A stretch of 64,000 nt of DNA from Magnolia sinica (Eukaryota; Streptophyta; Magnoliopsida; Magnoliales; Magnoliaceae). Below are positions 23,401 through 37,800 of the stretch, piece by piece. The notes under the pieces were generated by a model. That model saw only the letters and a list, made by a program, of their open reading frames with translations. It ran no database searches and was not told the origin of the DNA. The stretch covers positions 23,170,501-23,234,500 of the forward strand of contig NC_080577.1 in assembly GCF_029962835.1 (NCBI RefSeq), in the 5' to 3' direction. Position 1 is the stretch's first letter, and each line of letters begins with the position of its first letter. A program made the position numbers and the translations under genes.

Positions 23401-25473
23401 AAATGGTGTTGCAGTATACGATTCTTCACGTGGTGACTAAGTACATGTAAAAACATAACTAATCCTTCCTTTAAAATCACTCTAGATGTACCACGCATGT
23501 TGCATTTTATCTTTCAAAATGTCTTGCAGGCACAAAAAAATTTCCTTATGCATATAGATATACTTGAAGCATGCAAGACCCGCACCATTAATAATGGCAT
23601 TTGTGGACTGAGTGCCTGTTCAATCTCGCGGATGTGATTCGGGATCTTCTTTTGTCTCTTCTATCCAATTTGCTACCACTGTAGCAACGGTGATTGCCGC
23701 AAGCGTTGGCAAATATCCATGCGATTATCCTCAATGTCGGATAAATCCGAGACGGAGTAGGAGGTGCCAGAATCGGAATTGTCCGACATGTTAACATGAT
23801 GTTGGAGAAACAATTATTGTTAATTTTCAAAAGGCCGCAGGCATTATAGTTTGATGAATATCCATGCGACCATCCTTAATGTCAGATACTTCTGAGACGG
23901 AGCAGGAGGTGACATAATCGGAATTGTCCGACATGTTAACCTGATGTTGAGAAACAATTATTGTTGATTTTCAAAAGACCTCTATTACAAGGATCAATTA
24001 AAACACCCATAACCTGGACAGTTTGGATTATTGACCATGGTCGACTGTGCACCGGATTTGAGTCAAAAGAGAAGAATTTACTTAATTTTCGAGCCATGGG
24101 CCCCACCCTAATGATGCGCAACACATATTTCAAAATGAGGTATACAAAGTAAAGTGTCCACAACAACTTCTAGATCCAGAAGCATGGAAAGCATAATACA
24201 AAATATCCAAATGAAATCTTATATCATTTTAAAACTAAAGTGTAACATGGATGCATGAACCAGGATGCTAATCGGGTCATTTGGTCCATCCAACTGTGGA
24301 CTAGCTGCAATAGAAAAAAAAACCCACTGATCTTAGGTGGCCCACACCACATCAACAGTGGTGATGAACTCTCACCATTAAAAACCAGTTGAGGCCCACA
24401 GAAGAAAATGGATGAAGCTGATATTTGTATCTTCTCTTCATCCAGGTTTGTGTGACCTAATCAACAGGTTGGATGCCAAATAAACATTATAGTGGGCCCT
24501 AGGATTGATTTAATGGTGGGGGTCCATTAACCTTAAATTTCCTATGGTGTGGGCTGCTGAGATTTGGATTTGTCTCATTTTTGGGCTTATGCCTTAAAAT
24601 AATTATCCAAAATGGATGGACGGTGTGGATAAAACACATACATCATGGTGGGGCCCACAGAGCACCATCCAGTAGCCACCCAAATGCTTCCAGCATTAGT
24701 AGGCAAACCACGTCCTCAATTTTATCAGGAAGCGCATTAGGTGTTAACCGGGTAACATCTTAGTGTGTGGTACCCACCTTGATGATTTGTTGCTTATCCA
24801 TGCCATCCATCCATTTCTCTAGCCCATTTTAGGATGGGGTCCCAAAAATTTTGTAGATCCAAATCTTAGGTGATCCACACCACATGAAATAGTGGTGGTT
24901 GAGTGCCTCACCATAAAAAATTTGAACGGGCCCATTGTAAGGTTTTTGTAATGTTTATTTACAATCCAACCCGTTCATAATGTTAAGAAAATCTAGATGA
25001 AGGGAAAATACAAAATATCAGCTTGTTCCAAAAACTTCTGGTGCCCATAAAAAGTTTTTAAGGGTCATTTATCATTGTTTATAGTGGTATGGTCCACTTG
25101 AGATTTGGATCATCTTAAGGTTTGGGATCAAGTCCTAAAATGTGATGGAAAAATAGATGGACCACGTGGATATACAAAAAATACATCACGGTGGGCTCCA
25201 CACGGTTCGGGTAACACCTTTACCCGTGTTGTAGCTAATCCGCTCCCCTCTTTTTACAACTGCATGAATCCAGCACCATGAACGAAAAAAAGAACGAAAA
25301 AAAGAGAAGGGTTTCTTGACTAACCTCGTAGGTGGACATAGAGAGAAGTGGAGAACTAGTGGGTCGAGATCGCCGGTGAAGAGGGGTTGCAGGTGGAGAA
25401 CTGTTGCCAGAAGGATGTTCGAGGGTATGAAGATCTCTAGAAAGTGGGCCAGAAGCAAGCTTAGCTCCCACTG

Positions 25474-25539
<66 letters not shown>

Positions 25540-28500
25540 GTTGGAGTTCTTAGATGATGGAGAGAGGTAGGTGCATATGTGCTTTATAGCCAACCATTAA
25601 AAAAAAGAGCCGTTGGAGGCTCCTTGCTAGTAAACCATTTACTAGCAAATGAAATCATAGGTTTTTGGTAGCAAATGAAAAGGGAGAAAAGCTAGCATTT
25701 TAGGCCATCCAGACATAAGTAGTAAATGATTTACTAGCCCCATTTACCACCATCCAAACGACCTCTAAATCATTTGCTAGCAAAAGAAATTACAACTTTT
25801 TAGTAGTAAACGAAAATGGGGAAAAGGTGTAAATGATTTACAAGCATTTTAGGGCATCCAAATGCAAAGATGGACAAAGAAGTCAACATTCATCCATAGT
25901 GGCTTTGGATGTTTTAATGCAAACTCATTGTGAGTTTCAACACAACAATTTCTCTTTAGGCATTCTTCATTGGGAATTGCGTTTTTAAGATTCCAAAATG
26001 TACAAATGGGATTTGTTGGTCCATGGGAGAAAATGGTTCTTGTGAGAGAGGCCAATAGAAGTCAACTGTAATTGGCTGATGGAGTGCAAGATGTCGAACC
26101 AAGAATCATATCTTTACTAGTTAGTTTAGAACCCAAAAACTTATGGTGAATTTGCAAATGGGAAACAATTTGAGAATGACTGTTTTGCTGCGCAATTTAG
26201 TATAGAATACATTTCCATCTGCTGCTCTAAAAACCTGAGTATGGGGTTGCCAAAGGGATTATGGAAGAATAGAAGGATTAAGAATAGAAGAAGAAGCGCC
26301 CATGTCAAGAAAAGCAATGACAAGAATGGGGAGAGGACAAGTGTCCAAAATAAGGTAGTTTTGAACAAGGGGAATTGGTTGGATGGGAAACAAGTTTGTT
26401 GGGACAATTGAGTAAGTGCTGATTTCTTCTTTAGGATTAGAGATGAAGAGAGGAGAAGAGGGTTCTTTTGGTTGGTGGATGGCAAGGACTTACTGAGGAT
26501 CATAATATCATCTAGAGAAAATATAAATTCAAGATCCGAAAAGTTAGTATGAGCAATGTCTTTGGCCTTTTGAAAGAGGGCAATGTTTTTCTTTTGGAGT
26601 CTTTGCGGACATTATTTGGAAAAATGGCCTTTCTTGCCATAGAGGTAACACCGATCGGCAGTGCGAAGTCAAAACTTATTGGGGCGAAGAAACCTCCATA
26701 TGTGGCTTTTATGGGTTGAGTTCCTGGAGGGAGAGTGCCGATCATAGAGGACGTGTTTAAGCTTCTCGTGATGGAATTTCTTTTTAGTAGGACAGGTGAA
26801 AGTTATTGGATCATTGCACTTGGAGAGATTTGGATAATCACATGCATGTTCGTCTTTGTAGAGGAATGGTATGATCTTGGACTGGTTTTACTAATAGGCT
26901 TCAAAGCCGTTGCTTGCTAGCTTCAAAGCTTATTAGTAAAATGCGCTAGCGCTTGAATTTATAGCATGGCGCAAAAGCAAATATGGTCCAGTATTCCCTT
27001 GTTCCCCGTATTGGTTATGTTCCTCATTCCTCGTCTAGTAGAAACTAATTGAGCTTCATTTGATCTCCTAGAAGCGGAAGCTGAATCTTTTGCCAAGTAG
27101 CTCAATTCATCGCATGAATTTGTATTGGTTACACATCTTTTCAATTGCTTGAAGGATGTACTGGTGGATGAACCCTAATGAGGTTTGCTGCAAATTAAGA
27201 CCTTTGAGGGTTAACAACTTTTGAGTTTCATCTCCTAATGGTTTTGGGAGAGAGTTGAGATATTTCTGCTTGAGATTCACATCATCAATACCGTTGAGGA
27301 TACAGAACCGTCGAGGCATATTATTGTAATGCTGTTCAACGTCTCTCTTTTTGAAAGAGCAGATAATGGTAGCCTATGGGATGCAAGGACACACTCGGGG
27401 TGGGCGGCCCGTGTGAGGCGGGTGGCTTGTGTTAGGTGGTACCTATGTGATTTGGAGCCCACGAGGGGGGTTTGGCCAAGGTCCTAACCCATGCGATGTG
27501 GAGCCTGGGCTATGAGATACAAAGATTAATTCGCCATGCTCTATCAGTTCGAGCTTTTAGAGCAAGTGGTTAATTGTCTTGCATCAAATTGGTATTAGAG
27601 CGGGAGGTCTCGTGTTCGAGACTCCTCACTGGGGGTGATTAATACAAGGGGCATTTTCACATCGGGCTCGAGTGGGGTAGCTTGTGGGATGCGGGGACAC
27701 ACTCGGGGTGGGCGGCCCGTGTGAGGCAATACCCATGTGATTTGGAGCCCACGAGGAGGGTTTGGTTGAGGTCCTAAGCCATGCGATGTGGAGCCTTGGC
27801 TATGAGACAAATGGATTAATTTGCCATGCCCTATCAGTTCGAGCTTTTAGAGCAAGTGGTTAATTGTCCTGCATCAGCAGACTTGATCTTGAGAAACTCG
27901 TTGTGGGCCGTCTCTGTAGGTTTCAGTAAAACTGATAAATTTAGCGTAGATGAGATCCATAAATGCTTCAAAAGTCTGAGACTGAAAGGCCTGTGATTGT
28001 CGATATTCTCCAATGCTGTTCCACCATTCTCATAACCGTCATGCTAGTTGGTCTATGAATATTTGTATGGTGCAGGGAATTATGTCATCAGGGGTATGCA
28101 TTTTAGCTGCGCACCAGGAGTAGATTTCAAATATTATGCTTTGCCACTGGGAAGGTGGTATATGATCGAAAGTGAAGAGATGCTTCTTGTCAATAGTCTT
28201 AGCATAATGAACTTGGGCTGGGATGGGGTTTGGCTGTTGTTGCCCAATATCTGATTATGGGTAGTGCCATGTTGCATGAGAAGCTTCAGAAGCGAGTCCG
28301 ATTCTGTATCTGAAGAGGAAGTTAGGGCAGTGTTATCCTCTACTTGCATCTGCATGATAGAGGAAGAGGGGGACAATGAGGAGTTAACGGCCATTGCCTT
28401 AAGGAAGGAAGCAATGGGGTTGAGGTCCATAGAGTTGGTAGGAAGAGTTTAAATAGGTCTCGAGGATGCCGGAATGTCTTCGGCAAGATAGGCTGGTGGA

Positions 28501-28782
28501 GTATATGGGGTGCTGGTGGGGGCTTGGGAAGAATGGTTAAGGGATTTAGATTTGTGAGAGCTAGGATTTTGAGAGTGGAGGTAATCCTGTGGGGATGGGG
28601 GAAAAGATTCCTTTCATTTACTACTTGTAAATGATTTACCACATTTTCCCCCATTTCATTTACTACCAAAAAGTTGTAATTTCATTTGCTAGTAAATCCA
28701 ACGACTCTTTTTTTTTTTTTTTAAAATGCTTGGCTATAAAGGAAATACGCACCTCCATTTCTCCATTGCATTTGAGAACTCC

Positions 28783-28817
<35 letters not shown>

Positions 28818-31800
28818 TTCCGCCAACGACAACCGATCTTGCTATTGGCTTACTTTCTGGTGATCTACGTACCCTTGAAGGTTCTTTTGGCAATGGCTTT
28901 CCACCGATGATCTCGATCCACCAACTTGCCACCTCTCTCTCTATCTGCCGACGAGGTATGTCAGGTTTCCCTTATCTTTTTTTTTTTTTTACCTTCGTGG
29001 TGCTAGGAAACACCCGTGTAAAAAGAGAGGACACATTTTGCCTATTGATGCTGGTAGTAACTTGGTGGCTATTGGATGATGCTCCGTGGGCCCCACCATG
29101 ATTTATGTGCTTTATCCACTCTCTCCATCCATTTTGGATTATTATTTTAAGGCATAAGCCCAAAAATAAGACATCCAAATCTCAGGTGGCCCACACCAGA
29201 GGAAAATAGTGGTGAATGAAGGGCCGCCATTAACCCAATCCTAGGGTCCACTGTAATGTTTATTTGACATCCAACCTATTGATTAGGTCACATGGACCTA
29301 GATGAAGGGAAAATACAAATATCAGCTTCATCAATTTTTTTGTGGGCCTCAATAAGTTTTTAATGATGGGAGTTCATCACCACTGTTTTATGCGTTGTGG
29401 GCCACCTGAGATCATTGGTTTGTTTTTAGTTGCAGCTGGTCCACGATTGGATGGACCAAATGACCTAGTTGGATGGACCATATGACCCGATTGGATGGAC
29501 CTGATTAATGTCCTGGTTCATGTACCATTGGGGTCAACATCATTGTTTATTTATTTATGTTGATCCATGTTATACTTTAGTTTTAAAATGATATAAGATT
29601 TCATTGGGATATTTTGTATTCTGCTTTTCATGCTTCGGGATTTGGAAGTTGCTATGGTCAGTGTATATTAACCGATATATTGACCCATCTAAATTGGTGA
29701 TCTGTGGTCAGTGTATATTAACCTATATAAAACTTTGTTTAAATATTCTACTTTGTATGCTTCATTTTGAAATGTGTTGGGCCTCATCAAGGTGGGGCCC
29801 ACGACTTAAAAAATGAGTAAATTCTTTCCTTTTTTTCTTATGATGGGTGGGGCCCACGTCTCAATGTATTTGAATCTTCTACTTGTAAATATGGCAATGT
29901 ACTAAATGTGGTGACTCAAATGCGATGCACAGTCGACCATGGTCAACAATCCATACTGTCCAGATCATGGGCCTTTTTATTGATCCTTGTAATGGAGGGC
30001 CTTTTGAAAATCAATAATAATTGTTTCTCCAACATTAGGTTAACATGTTGGACGATTCCAATTCTCGCACCTCTTGCTTTGTCTCGAAAGTATTCGACAT
30101 TTCTGACGGTCACATGGATATTCATCAAACTATAATGCTTGCAGTAGTCACTGCTGCTACAGTGGTAGCAAATTAGATAGAAGAGAGAAAAGAAAATCTC
30201 AAAGCACATTCGTGAGATTGGACAGGCACACAGTCCGCAAATCTATTATTAGCGGTGCAGGTCTTACATGCTTCAATTATATCTCTATGCATAAGGATTT
30301 TTTTTTTGTGCCTGTGAGACATTTTGAAAGATAACTACAACACGCGTGGTACATCTGGAGTGACGTTAGAGGAATGATTAGTTATGCTTTTACTTACATT
30401 TAGTCACCACGTGAAGAATCGTGTACTGCAACACCAATCATTCGGGTGAAACGATTAGCCGCCACTTCAATAGGATCCTTGACGGAATCATCATTCTCCA
30501 TGACAACTTTCTCAAACTGCTAGGGATTGGGGTGCCCGGTATGTTGATGAGAGTGATGACCCAGTTGTTGAGGTCCTTTATGGGTAAATTCTTGGTGGTA
30601 TATTTTGACGACATCCTCATTTATAGTACCTCCAAGGAACAACATCTCCATCGTTTGAGGCAAGTTTGCGGGGTCCTTGGGACAGAAATTATATGCCAAC
30701 TTGAAGAAGTGTTCTTTCATGTTTGACAAAGTTATCTTCTTATTGTTCATTATTTCATATGAGGGCATTTCTGCAGACCCCGAGAAAGTTAAGCAAGGTA
30801 TTCAAAATCGGTTACGTAACGGCCGTTACATAATGGTAACGGTCATAACCGTTACACGTTACGGGGTCGAAATGGCTGTAACGGCCGTTACAGAAAAACA
30901 GGCCGTAACGGTTTTTTCAAAAAACAAAAAAGGGCCGTAATGGCCCGTATCATAACAGTAACGGTGGTGGCCGTTATGGCCACCGTTACCGTTTTGGAAC
31001 ACCTTGAAGTTAAGGCCATAGTAAGTTGGCCTGAACTGTAGAACATTCATGAGGTGCGTAACTTCTAAGGGTTAGCCACTTTCTATAGGCGGTTCATTTG
31101 AGGCTTTAGTTCCATTATGGCTCCCATCATGGACTGCATTAAGAAGGGGGAGTTCAAATGGACTAATGCTGCCTCCAAGGCGTTCAAGGAGATTAAAGGT
31201 AAGATGATTGAGGCTCCTGTTATGCTCCTTCTTGACTTTTCTAAAGTCTTCGAGATTGTGTGTGATGCGTCTGGTGTAGGTATAGGTGGAATACTTAGCC
31301 AGTAAGGGCACCCTGTTGCTTATTTTAGTGAGAAGTTGAATGAGGCGAACCAATGATACTTTACTTATGACAAGGAATTCTACGTGGTAGTTCAATCTTT
31401 GCGACATTGGCGACATTACCTACTACTGCAAGAGTTTGTCTTGTTTTCTAACCATGAGGCTTTGAGATACCTTAACTCCCAGAAGAAGCTAAACCTAAGG
31501 CATGCCAAGTGGGTAGAGTTTCTCTAGTAGTACACCTTTGTTCTGAAATACAAGGCTGGGGTAAAAACAAACCTACCGATACCCTTACTTGTCGAGTGGT
31601 GTTACTTCAATTTATGAGCGTAGAAGTCGCTGGGTTCAAACAATTGAAAGGAGAATGTTCCATATGCCCAGATTTTGAAAAAGTGTATATGTTACTTTTG
31701 GATGCCCAGTTGAGGAGTAATAGTGGGTTTGTCCCGATCGAAGAGTTTTTATTTAAAGGTGACAGACTCTGCAATTCTGCATTCCCTGCACCTCATTACG

Positions 31801-34800
31801 GGATTTTCTTGTTTGGGAGCTTCATGCCGGAGTACCGGTCATTTTGGTAGAGAAAAGACTATTGCCCTTGTCGAAGATAGATTTTATTGGCCCAGTTTCA
31901 AGTGAAACGATGCCTAAATTATTGGGCAATGTAGGACTTGTCAATTGGCAAAGTAGAAAAGGCAGGACACTGAATTATACACGCCTTTGCCAGTGCCACA
32001 CACTCCGTGGCAAGATATTGGTATGGATTTCGTGCTTGGGCTACCCAAGATGATTAAAAAACACAATTCCATCTTTGTAATGGTGGATCATTTTTCAAAA
32101 ATTGCTCATTTCCTTCCATGTTCCAAAACATCTGATGCCTCCAACATTGCTAAGATTTTCTTTGGAGAGGTAGTTTGCTTGCATGGTTTACCAAAAACCA
32201 TTGTCTGATAGAGATGTGAGATTCATCAATTATTTTTGTAAGACACTTTGGCACATGATGGGTATGAGACTTCAATTCTCGTCGACATATCGTGGTCAAT
32301 CGGAGCCTAGAAAACCTGTTGTGATGTCTTGTGAGTGACCATACTAGGACCTGCGATTCAATTCTACTTGTCGTGGAGTTTACATATAATAGTTTCGTCA
32401 ATAGGTCGATAGGCACGAGTCCTTTTGAGTTAGTACATGGTTACAAGGCTAGGAAACTTACATATCTTATTCTCATGTTAAGTTTCTCATATACCTTCAG
32501 AGTTCGCAGATGCATTCACACGCCATATCCATGATTTGCATAATGAGATTAGAAAACGGATTAACATGAGTAACGAAAAGTACGAGATATTTGCTGACTC
32601 TCATCGCAAGTTTAAAGAATTTCAAGTAGGTGATGGTTCGTATAAGGCCAGAACGGTTTCCATAAGGGTCTATTGGGAAATTACAAGCGCGTAGTGCCGG
32701 TCCTTATAAGATATCGAGAAAATTGGGCTCTAATGCGTATATTGTAGAACTTCCACTTGATATGGGTATTAGCTCTATATTCAATGTGGAAGATCTTGTG
32801 TCCTTTAAGGGCCCAACAACTTCTGCCTCTAACCCTTGTTCCGATCCCCACATTAACCCAGAAAGGTTTCCTGACCTGTTCCACGAATCATGGCCTTTGC
32901 TAGACCCTTCTTCCCAGCCTTTGCCTTCTCTACCATCCATACCCAAAAAAGAGAAAAGATTGAAGATATTTTGGATGAGCAAGTGGTTTCCACCAGACAT
33001 GGATGTTTCCAGAAGTATGTCGTCAACTGGAAGAACATGCCAGAGTCAGACTGTATGTGGATCGTAGAGGCAGAGTTTCAGAGGTTAGACCTGAATCTCC
33101 TTGAGCATTACCGCGGCTTTATTTAGCTAGAGGTGAACTTTTCTTAGCCGAGGAGAGTTGGCGAGGACATCCAAGCACCAGTCAGAGTAGACCAGAGGAG
33201 GAGGAGAGCTCCCATTTCTTTATGGCTAGGTAATGTATACATGGGGTCCCATGGGCCTAATTCGAGTGCCTAGCCCGTTGAAGACCCCCACATGCATGGT
33301 TATGCATCTTTGAAGGCCCCACACTGGGAAGATGCATATGGGCTACTTAGTTGGATCGTTTCGACCGTTGGATCATCGTCATTGGACATCTTGATCATGG
33401 GCAACAAAATAGATTAGTTTATTTAGTTGTTTATACGTTTATTATTTTTTGGTTAGCTTATGTTTTTGTTGAGTTTAGAGAGTTAGGAACAAAATTTAAT
33501 TTATTGAGTGTTTTTATGTGAAACTTCTCATCTAAGAGCGTTTTTTTTTTTGGTTGTAGAAAGTCTTTCCTAAGACTATATAAGGCTTGAACGTCTACAC
33601 CTTAGCCCATTATGAAGCATATAAAATAAAATTATTCTTTCTCTTTGCTTTGAGATGAAGCAAAACCTCTTGTGAATGAAGTGGTGTGAAGCCATGGAGT
33701 GATTCCACTTATCTTCCTTCTTATCCTCTTCAAAGTATTTCTTCTTCTCCATCTCTACATCCCACTCTTTTTTCTTTTTCTTCTTTCTTTTTCTTAAACT
33801 TTCATTTTTGTTTCTACAATCTTTTCATCCATCATAACCATCATCATCAAGTCTTAACCTAACCTAGCCCCGACCACACCATGTACGGACGCACTTGTTT
33901 GTCCGTACGACTGTATGGACAGAGCCATATGGCTGTCCGTACGGACAACCTTCCCTCCCTGCCTCCCTCTTTGTTTCTTCTTTTTTCCCTCTCTCACCCA
34001 ATTCCATGTCTTCCAACCCTCACCCTAAAAACCCCACATCTAAACCCTCTAAAATCCTAATCCTAATTTCCCCAAAATCCCCTAATTTAGCAAAAACCTC
34101 AAAATTTCCAAAATCTCAAAATCCCAAAACCATAGTTCTTAAACCCTTTAACAAACCAAGAGATTCCCGTTATAATTAGATTAATTCCTATGCTAGATGG
34201 AAGTCTTACCTTCCATAGGTCCTATCTAATCATGTTTTATAAGATCTAATTGATTGTGATTTAGTCTTAAATATGAGCATAATTAAATACTTGAATTCAT
34301 TAAGCTTGTGATTGATTAGCATTATTTTGTGCTTTAAATTGTTCTAGTTAATCCGTTGATGATCTCACTGCATCATTCTAGGCTAGGCCATCCGTCTTGC
34401 ATCATGTAGCCTATTAGCCAAGATCTTTTCATTGATCTTATTGTCCACATTGCACAGGATGATAGGGTGGGTTTTTTGAACCTCATCTAGGTTTGGGACT
34501 TTGGTGATAAATACAATGTGAGCACGATTCAGCAAGCACAATGTGAGCACAATTAAGCTCTCTGAGTGTATGACCTGTTGCAAAGAAGGCTTTGATTGTG
34601 CCCACAACAAGGATACTATTGTAGGCCAGCACGAGTGATAGCAGATGGCATGGAAATCATCTGGGTTGGACATGGCCTGACATTCTTGCCCGATTCAATT
34701 TGTGGCTGAGTTCTTTACCCTTCCCTTTGTCATCTCTGTTCTTTTGTTCCTTCAGTTGGTACGTGATGGTCTCCCTTCTGATTTTTTTTTTTTTTTTTTC

Positions 34801-37800
34801 AGTTGCCATTCTGCTCTGTCATTAGGAGGTTTTGTTGGCAATTGATTTTCATGTCATTGATGGTGATCTTGGTTGTAGGTGGTGATTTAGGTTTTGGGGC
34901 AAGACTAGGGTTCCCGTCATCTCTTCTCCTTTCTCATCGGACCTAATGAACAGTCCAGTGCTCTGACAACGCCACAAGTTATAGTACTCCTAGTTTCATT
35001 GGGGCACTTGTTAGTCATATCGATTGATCTGGACTGTTCATTAGGTCCAACATGCATTTCATAGGCTACCATGTAAAATCAAATATCTGATACTCTAACC
35101 TCCAATTGCCTTAAAATGGACGGTCAATAGCATTGATGAAAAATTGGCCTATGCAGAAATTTTAGTCATCTACTTACTGAGGGCCATAGGGTCCATCATG
35201 GATTGTTTACTGTTTGAAAGAATCACTTTTGATCAGAGAATTCTGATCACTCCATCCATGGCTTGGAAAACAGATGGTTATAAAACAGAAAGAAAGAAAT
35301 CCTACTCACGATAATCCAATTAGGGTGATTGTTTCATACAGTAGCCCATGAACTGCATTCTAAACCTAATAGACAGTGCAGATCAATTGATTGGACTGTG
35401 CAAGTGTCCCCATGAAATCTAGGTTTCTAGGAGAAGTATAATTCGCACTGCTTATAGAGAGAGCTGGATCATTTCTCATCTTATGGATTCTACTCTGTGT
35501 TTTCTACCGACCACATTCATAACTACCGAAAAAGAGAAAAAAAGGAAGACAAAGTGAAGATTGGATGGTGGAATACTGTGAAATTTTGGCTGTGGAAATT
35601 AATCATACAATGGGAAAAGATTGTTTGCTCTTGGCACACGGAGAATCGCTGCGGTCATATCTCCCACAATCCTACAATAGTGGGTGGGGATCTTAGCACA
35701 TCATCTCAATATGGAATTTTGAAAATTCAAAATTTGAAATGCTTATAGATTCTCGCTACCTGTCTTGACATGGTGGGAGATTACCAGCACAACAACTCCC
35801 CCTGGGTGCATTGAAGTCTTGCTCTACATTTATGTAATCATAGTATGCAAAGAAGTACACACACCAAGAAAAAAGAAAAAAAGAAAAAGCAAAAAGAAAA
35901 GAAAAAGAATGAAAAATATACCTAAAACCTCATGGTTCTCAATACCAGATTAGACAATTTATAATTGATATGTTTGCATAGAGTGGTGAAATTTATGCTC
36001 TGTAGAAATGAAAAGATAATAATTTCCAAAGTTACATAGTAGGTTAAATTCATTTTGGAAGCCACTATTTATGACCAACCTTTTTGATGGATACACCCTT
36101 TCAGTCTAGTTTTGGTAATACAATAGTATGAAAGTGTACTATTTTATTACTAAAATTAGCAAAAGGGTGTATCTATCAAACAGGGTGGATGTAGATATTA
36201 ATTTACTTCACTTATCCAATACACAAGGCTCTGTTTGGGTGTTGCTGCTTTTGGTGGGAAAGGGAATGTGCTCATCCCAAACAAACAGCAAGAAAGTTCC
36301 ACCTGAAAACCAAACCTGCCCCAATTTGGGGCTACATCCAATCCGGGCCGGAAGTTTTTACCATCATGAGAACTGGGCAGATGACTAAGCTACATCTCAT
36401 GAATAAACAAAAGAGCCTCAATATAGCATAGGTGATATATATGAGGAAGTATGTTTTGCTTCTATGTCTATCTGTCAATCTTTATTATTCAGTTTTGGAA
36501 GTTCTAGTATTTGTCTATTGTCTTCTGACCATCTGCAGTTTCATTCCTTGACTTCTGATGTTGCAGGAAAAGGGCAATCAGTATGTTAAGATGGGTAAAA
36601 AGCACTATACAGATGCTATTGATTGTTACACCCGTGCGATAAACCAGAAAGCCTTAAATGATTCCGAGAACTCGATTATTTTTTCAAATCGAGCCCATGT
36701 GAATCTGCTCCTGGGGAACTACAGACGTGCGCTGGTGGATGCTGAGGAGGCTATTAAGCTATGTTCAACAAATATCAAGGTTAAATTATAATATATTGCA
36801 TTCATGTATTGGGTTAGAAGTTTGACAAAAACCCATTTCCCTATCGCAATCTTCTTCTGCAAGTTCTCATATGCAGTGGCATATTTTGCATCTTTGTTCT
36901 GCATGATTAGTTTCACACATAATAGATAGAAGACAATTTTCAACTAGAATGCTGCAGTTTCATGCTTGGGGAAAGGCATCCCAACAAGGGCTGATAGAGG
37001 GCTTGTAATGGGCCCTGTATTGGTTGTAGTGGGCCCGTAATGGTCCGATAGGGGGGGTCATACATTTTCTTTAGAAAAATTAGCCCATTACAAGTCCATA
37101 TCATAACAGCCATAAGGTTGGCCGATATGGCCACTGTTACTGTTATTGAATACCTCGTACTCAGGTGAAAGTGCATTTGGTATTGACAAAAAATACCAGT
37201 GGCTTGGTTGGGTGTGCCCCTTTCTTCTTTTTAGATGGACTAACCGGAGCATGCTTTGGTTGATTTTTCATAGACAGAATGGAGTTAAGATTCCTTTTTT
37301 AAGTAAATTGTGCTCATTCATATGGTCTTGGAGCATTGTCTTGATCGCCATTTGCAGCTTAAATATCCAAGATCAGAGCAGTTCTAGTTTGTTTTCAAAA
37401 GCTCAAAGCTTTTTATTTTTTTTCGTATTTAGTACCTAGTGGTCTAAAGTATTGTATGAATGGGACTGTGTTTAGGCATTTTATCGAGCGGCTAAAGCTG
37501 CCTTCTCCTTAAATTTATTGACTGAAGCAGCTTCATTTTGCCAAAGTGGACTCAAGCACTTTCCATCTAATGAAGAATTGAAGAAGTTGGTGAAGCAAAT
37601 TGATCTGCGGAGAACAGAAATTGAAAATCATGACGCACAAGTCTTGAGGGCTGTGACTGCAGCTAAGGTCAGATATCATATATGCACATTGTTTTTTTTT
37701 TCTTCATATGCGTTTAGTATTTACGTCCTTTTACTTATGAAACTATGCAGGATCTTGCCTCTGCGATTGAGAATAGGGGCTTAAAGCTGGGGAAGGCAAT

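Larger units (their letters stand above)
23300..25867. repeat. Large inverted repeat, left arm (PIF/Harbinger 5' region)
   Basis: This arm is related as reverse complement to 28600-30522. Matching landmarks are the transposase N-terminus, a block with gctaccactgtagca, a foldback MITE, a GA/CT microsatellite and a tttactagcaaatg-rich end. The left arm also holds a 450-bp MITE (24758-25207) missing from the right arm. The inner end (tttagggcatccaaatg) resembles a Harbinger terminus. Confidence 0.78.
30523..34376 (+). mobile_element. Truncated Ty3/Gypsy chromovirus (Reina-like), 3' part
   Basis: The element starts inside reverse transcriptase (FMRVMTQLL-like, then [11 protein letters not shown] with the catalytic YFDD). 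It continues through RNase H (around 31200-31550), integrase (about 31990-32210, [12 protein letters not shown]-like and [12 protein letters not shown]-like) and a chromodomain (about 32950-33110). A purine tract gccgaggagagt and a 3' LTR follow. Several stops and frameshifts make it inactive. A 213-bp MITE (30794-31006) interrupts the RT/RNase H junction. Its 5' LTR, gag and protease are missing. It belongs to the same family as the element at 45300-50462. Confidence 0.88.

Noticed and set aside
25186-25593. Minus-strand 135-codon open frame with Ser-Leu repeats
   Set aside because: It reads through the (AG)n microsatellite and repeat arm DNA and has no domain.
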